From Paenibacillus phytorum (GTDB taxonomy: Bacteria > Bacillota > Bacilli > Paenibacillales > NBRC-103111), in NCBI RefSeq assembly GCF_013141715.1, contig NZ_WHOA01000197.1, positions 1-64,000 of the forward strand: 64,000 nt of DNA. The letters are read 5' to 3'. Below, piece by piece: positions 62,291 through 64,000 of the stretch. The first letter of the stretch is position 1, and every line of letters begins with the position of its first letter. The translations under genes and the position numbers were made by a program. A model generated the notes under the pieces. That model ran no database searches. It worked only from the letters and a program-made list of their open reading frames with translations, and was not told the origin of the DNA.

Positions 62291-63181
62291 ATGGAAGTTA
62301 CAGAAACGTTATCGAATGTACGGATAAATAAACAAACCCAGCCATTTTCATTTACGAAAATAGGCGGAAGAGTACTGTTGTGGATCTTTTTACTAGTAAC
62401 AGCCTTACTGATTGTGTTTCCTATTGTTGTTACTTTTCTTGGCTCCTTCATGTCTAATATCGAGATTACGAAAGGTGGAAATATTTTTCCATCCTCCTGG
62501 CAATTCGTGAATTACAAAGAAGCCTGGGTACAAGCCAACTTCGCTCGGTTTACATGGAACAGTCTCTTTCTAAGTGGAGCAACAACGTTCGGAACGCTAA
62601 TCGTAGCATCGATGGCCGCTTATGTGGTTGACCGGATTAAATTCCCCGGTAAAGCCATTTTCGTTGCAATTCAAGCATCTACTATGTTCATATCGATTGG
62701 CGCCGTTGTTATCCGGCCACAATTTGAGCTTATGGTCAAACTCCACCTGCACACAAATTTATGGGGTGTCGTCCTCATTCTGGTGAGTGGCCACGCGTAT
62801 ATTTTCTTTATTTTACTGAGCTTTTTACAAGGTATTTCCCGGGAATTAGATGAGGCTGCGCGTATAGACGGCTGCTCGAACGGCGGGATATTTTGGCGAA
62901 TTATTTTACCTTTGATGCGTCCGGGATTGGGTGTAGGGGCACTGTTTACTTTTTGTGGAGCCTGGAATGAATATTTACGACCGTTAGTATTTACGATGAC
63001 CAATCCCAAACTCCAAACGTTAACCGTCGGATTATCCTATCTGCGCTATGGGGCATCGGCTGCGGTTCAAACGCATTATATGCTGGCAGGAGCTTGTTTA
63101 TCGATCTTACCGCTGCTCGTCGTGTATATGATCGCGAATAAATCGTTCATGCAAATGACGGCTGGTTCACTGAAAGGCTAG
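62291..63181 (+). CDS. Sugar ABC permease, second subunit
   Basis: A 296-residue MalG-type permease with six hydrophobic segments and the EAA loop SRELDEAARIDGCSNGGIFWRIILPL. ATG 62291 follows GGGAGG by 11 bases; an alternative ATG at 62270 overlaps the previous stop codon (ATGA) and would allow coupling. Together with 61377-62273 it forms the importer channel. Confidence 0.92.
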   Translation: MEVTETLSNVRINKQTQPFSFTKIGGRVLLWIFLLVTALLIVFPIVVTFLGSFMSNIEITKGGNIFPSSWQFVNYKEAWVQANFARFTWNSLFLSGATTFGTLIVASMAAYVVDRIKFPGKAIFVAIQASTMFISIGAVVIRPQFELMVKLHLHTNLWGVVLILVSGHAYIFFILLSFLQGISRELDEAARIDGCSNGGIFWRIILPLMRPGLGVGALFTFCGAWNEYLRPLVFTMTNPKLQTLTVGLSYLRYGASAAVQTHYMLAGACLSILPLLVVYMIANKSFMQMTAGSLKG

Positions 63182-63211
63182 AATACAAATATCATTTGGA
63201 GGTTGTCTACT

Positions 63212-64000
63212 ATGGTTTTACCTGTACCTGGAATTTTAAAGTCGAGTCCATTCATTCATCGTCATCCTGCTAATCCGATTATGGACGCGGATAGGGTTCC
63301 TTACCCGACTGCGCTTGTATTTAACGCGGGCGTTACCAAATTTAACGGTCAATATGTCATGATTTTCCGCAATGATTATGGTTCCAGAAGTGAACAAACA
63401 CTTGAGCCGCATTCCACGACGGATCTTGGGATTGCGTACAGTCGTGATGGGATCCATTGGGAGGCTGGACCGAAGCCTTGCTTTAAGATGAATGATGGAG
63501 AAATTATTCGGGCCTATGACCCTCGATTGACGGTTATGGACGGTCGATGCTACATGTGCTTTGCTGTGGATACGCAGCATGGGATTCGCGGAGGTATCGC
63601 CGTTACCGATGATTTTGAAAACTTCGAAGTACTCAGTTTATCGACTCCGGATCTTCGCAATATGGTGCTGTTCCCAGAGAAAATCGGCGGCAAATACGTT
63701 CGTTTGGAAAGGCCTTTTACCGTATACAGCCGTGGAGGGGCAGATCGATTTGACACATGGATCTCCGATTCTCCGGATTTGAAATATTGGGGCAATTCCG
63801 ATCTTCTGCTGGCGGTTGAGCATGTTCCCTTCGCCAATGATAAAATCGGGCCTGCCGCTCCTCCTATAAAAACAGAAAAAGGCTGGCTGACCACGTTTCA
63901 TGCGGTGGATATAGATCAGACAAGAGGGAAGAACGGCTGGGAACCTACTTGGAAAAAAAGGTATACAGCAGGTCTCATGCTGCTCGATCTCCACAATCCG
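63212..64000 (+). CDS. GH130 glycoside phosphorylase, N-terminal part
   Basis: The frame is open to the window end (263 codons), so the gene is incomplete. The product matches the five-bladed beta-propeller GH130 family: HPANPIMDAD near the start, FNAGVTKFNGQYVMIFRNDYG, LGIAYSRDGIHWE, YDPRLTVMDGRCYMCFAVD and KIGPAAPPIKTEKGWLTTFHAVD. GH130 enzymes are mostly beta-mannoside phosphorylases (for example 4-O-beta-mannosylglucose or beta-1,4-mannan oligomers), with some hydrolases. GGAGG precedes the ATG. It is the first visible catabolic gene behind the importer, implying uptake and intracellular phosphorolysis. Confidence 0.88.
   Translation, partial: MVLPVPGILKSSPFIHRHPANPIMDADRVPYPTALVFNAGVTKFNGQYVMIFRNDYGSRSEQTLEPHSTTDLGIAYSRDGIHWEAGPKPCFKMNDGEIIRAYDPRLTVMDGRCYMCFAVDTQHGIRGGIAVTDDFENFEVLSLSTPDLRNMVLFPEKIGGKYVRLERPFTVYSRGGADRFDTWISDSPDLKYWGNSDLLLAVEHVPFANDKIGPAAPPIKTEKGWLTTFHAVDIDQTRGKNGWEPTWKKRYTAGLMLLDLHNP

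Overview
The window looks like a chromosomal segment of a Paenibacillus-type member of the Bacillales. The reasons are a moderate GC content with AGGAGG-type ribosome binding sites and many TTG/GTG starts, a SigI/RsgI pair, a split glycine decarboxylase (gcvPA/gcvPB) behind a tandem glycine riboswitch, YmaF- and YuiH-like genes, large YesM/AraC-type two-component systems, and lipoprotein-dependent sugar ABC importers. No rRNA, tRNA, IS element, prophage or CRISPR array was seen.

Layout. 1-160 is the tail of a HupE/UreJ-like membrane protein. 482-2261 holds a TetR regulator and a cytochrome P450, each preceded by the same palindrome. 2447-14777 is an alpha-glucan locus on the minus strand: a GH15 glucoamylase-like enzyme, two copies of a [DUF4912 gene + GH57::GT4 fusion gene] cassette, a nucleotidyltransferase/mutase-like fusion and a small KTSC-like gene. 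14993-18019 has a small Cys-containing protein, a LytTR response regulator, a membrane protein and an Xre-LytTR-like fusion. 18217-20396 is sigI-rsgI. 20499-27851 has a Fur-box-preceded PepSY protein, an aldo/keto reductase, leucyl aminopeptidase, a membrane protein, an MFS transporter and a Gfo/Idh/MocA oxidoreductase. 27925-39158 is a polysaccharide-use operon on the minus strand (AraC-type sensor regulator, two permeases, binding lipoprotein, giant secreted glycosidase). 40099-44950 is the glycine cleavage system, with gcvH divergent from a riboswitch-controlled gcvT-gcvPA-gcvPB. 44976-46020 has yuiH, then a probable type I toxin-antitoxin locus lying between two exact 19-bp direct repeats. 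46542-50776 is a double-kinase hybrid sensor and a SARP-type response regulator. 50920-56069 holds a broken SLH-protein remnant and small accessory genes. 56299-64000 is a YesM/YesN-type pair, a sugar ABC importer and the start of a GH130 phosphorylase gene.

How the genes work together. Three carbohydrate modules stand out: making and breaking an alpha-1,4/1,6-glucan; sensing, importing and cleaving a plant-type polysaccharide; and sensing, importing and probably phosphorolysing a mannoside. The intergenic DNA is unusually rich in short palindromic repeats of at least five families. One is a hairpin that runs directly into the Shine-Dalgarno sequence of two unrelated genes, with compensated changes in its stem.

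The items most worth a second look are the toxin-antitoxin locus with its 19-bp duplication of the yuiH 3' end, the hairpin/Shine-Dalgarno leader element, and the duplicated DUF4912/GH57::GT4 cassettes.
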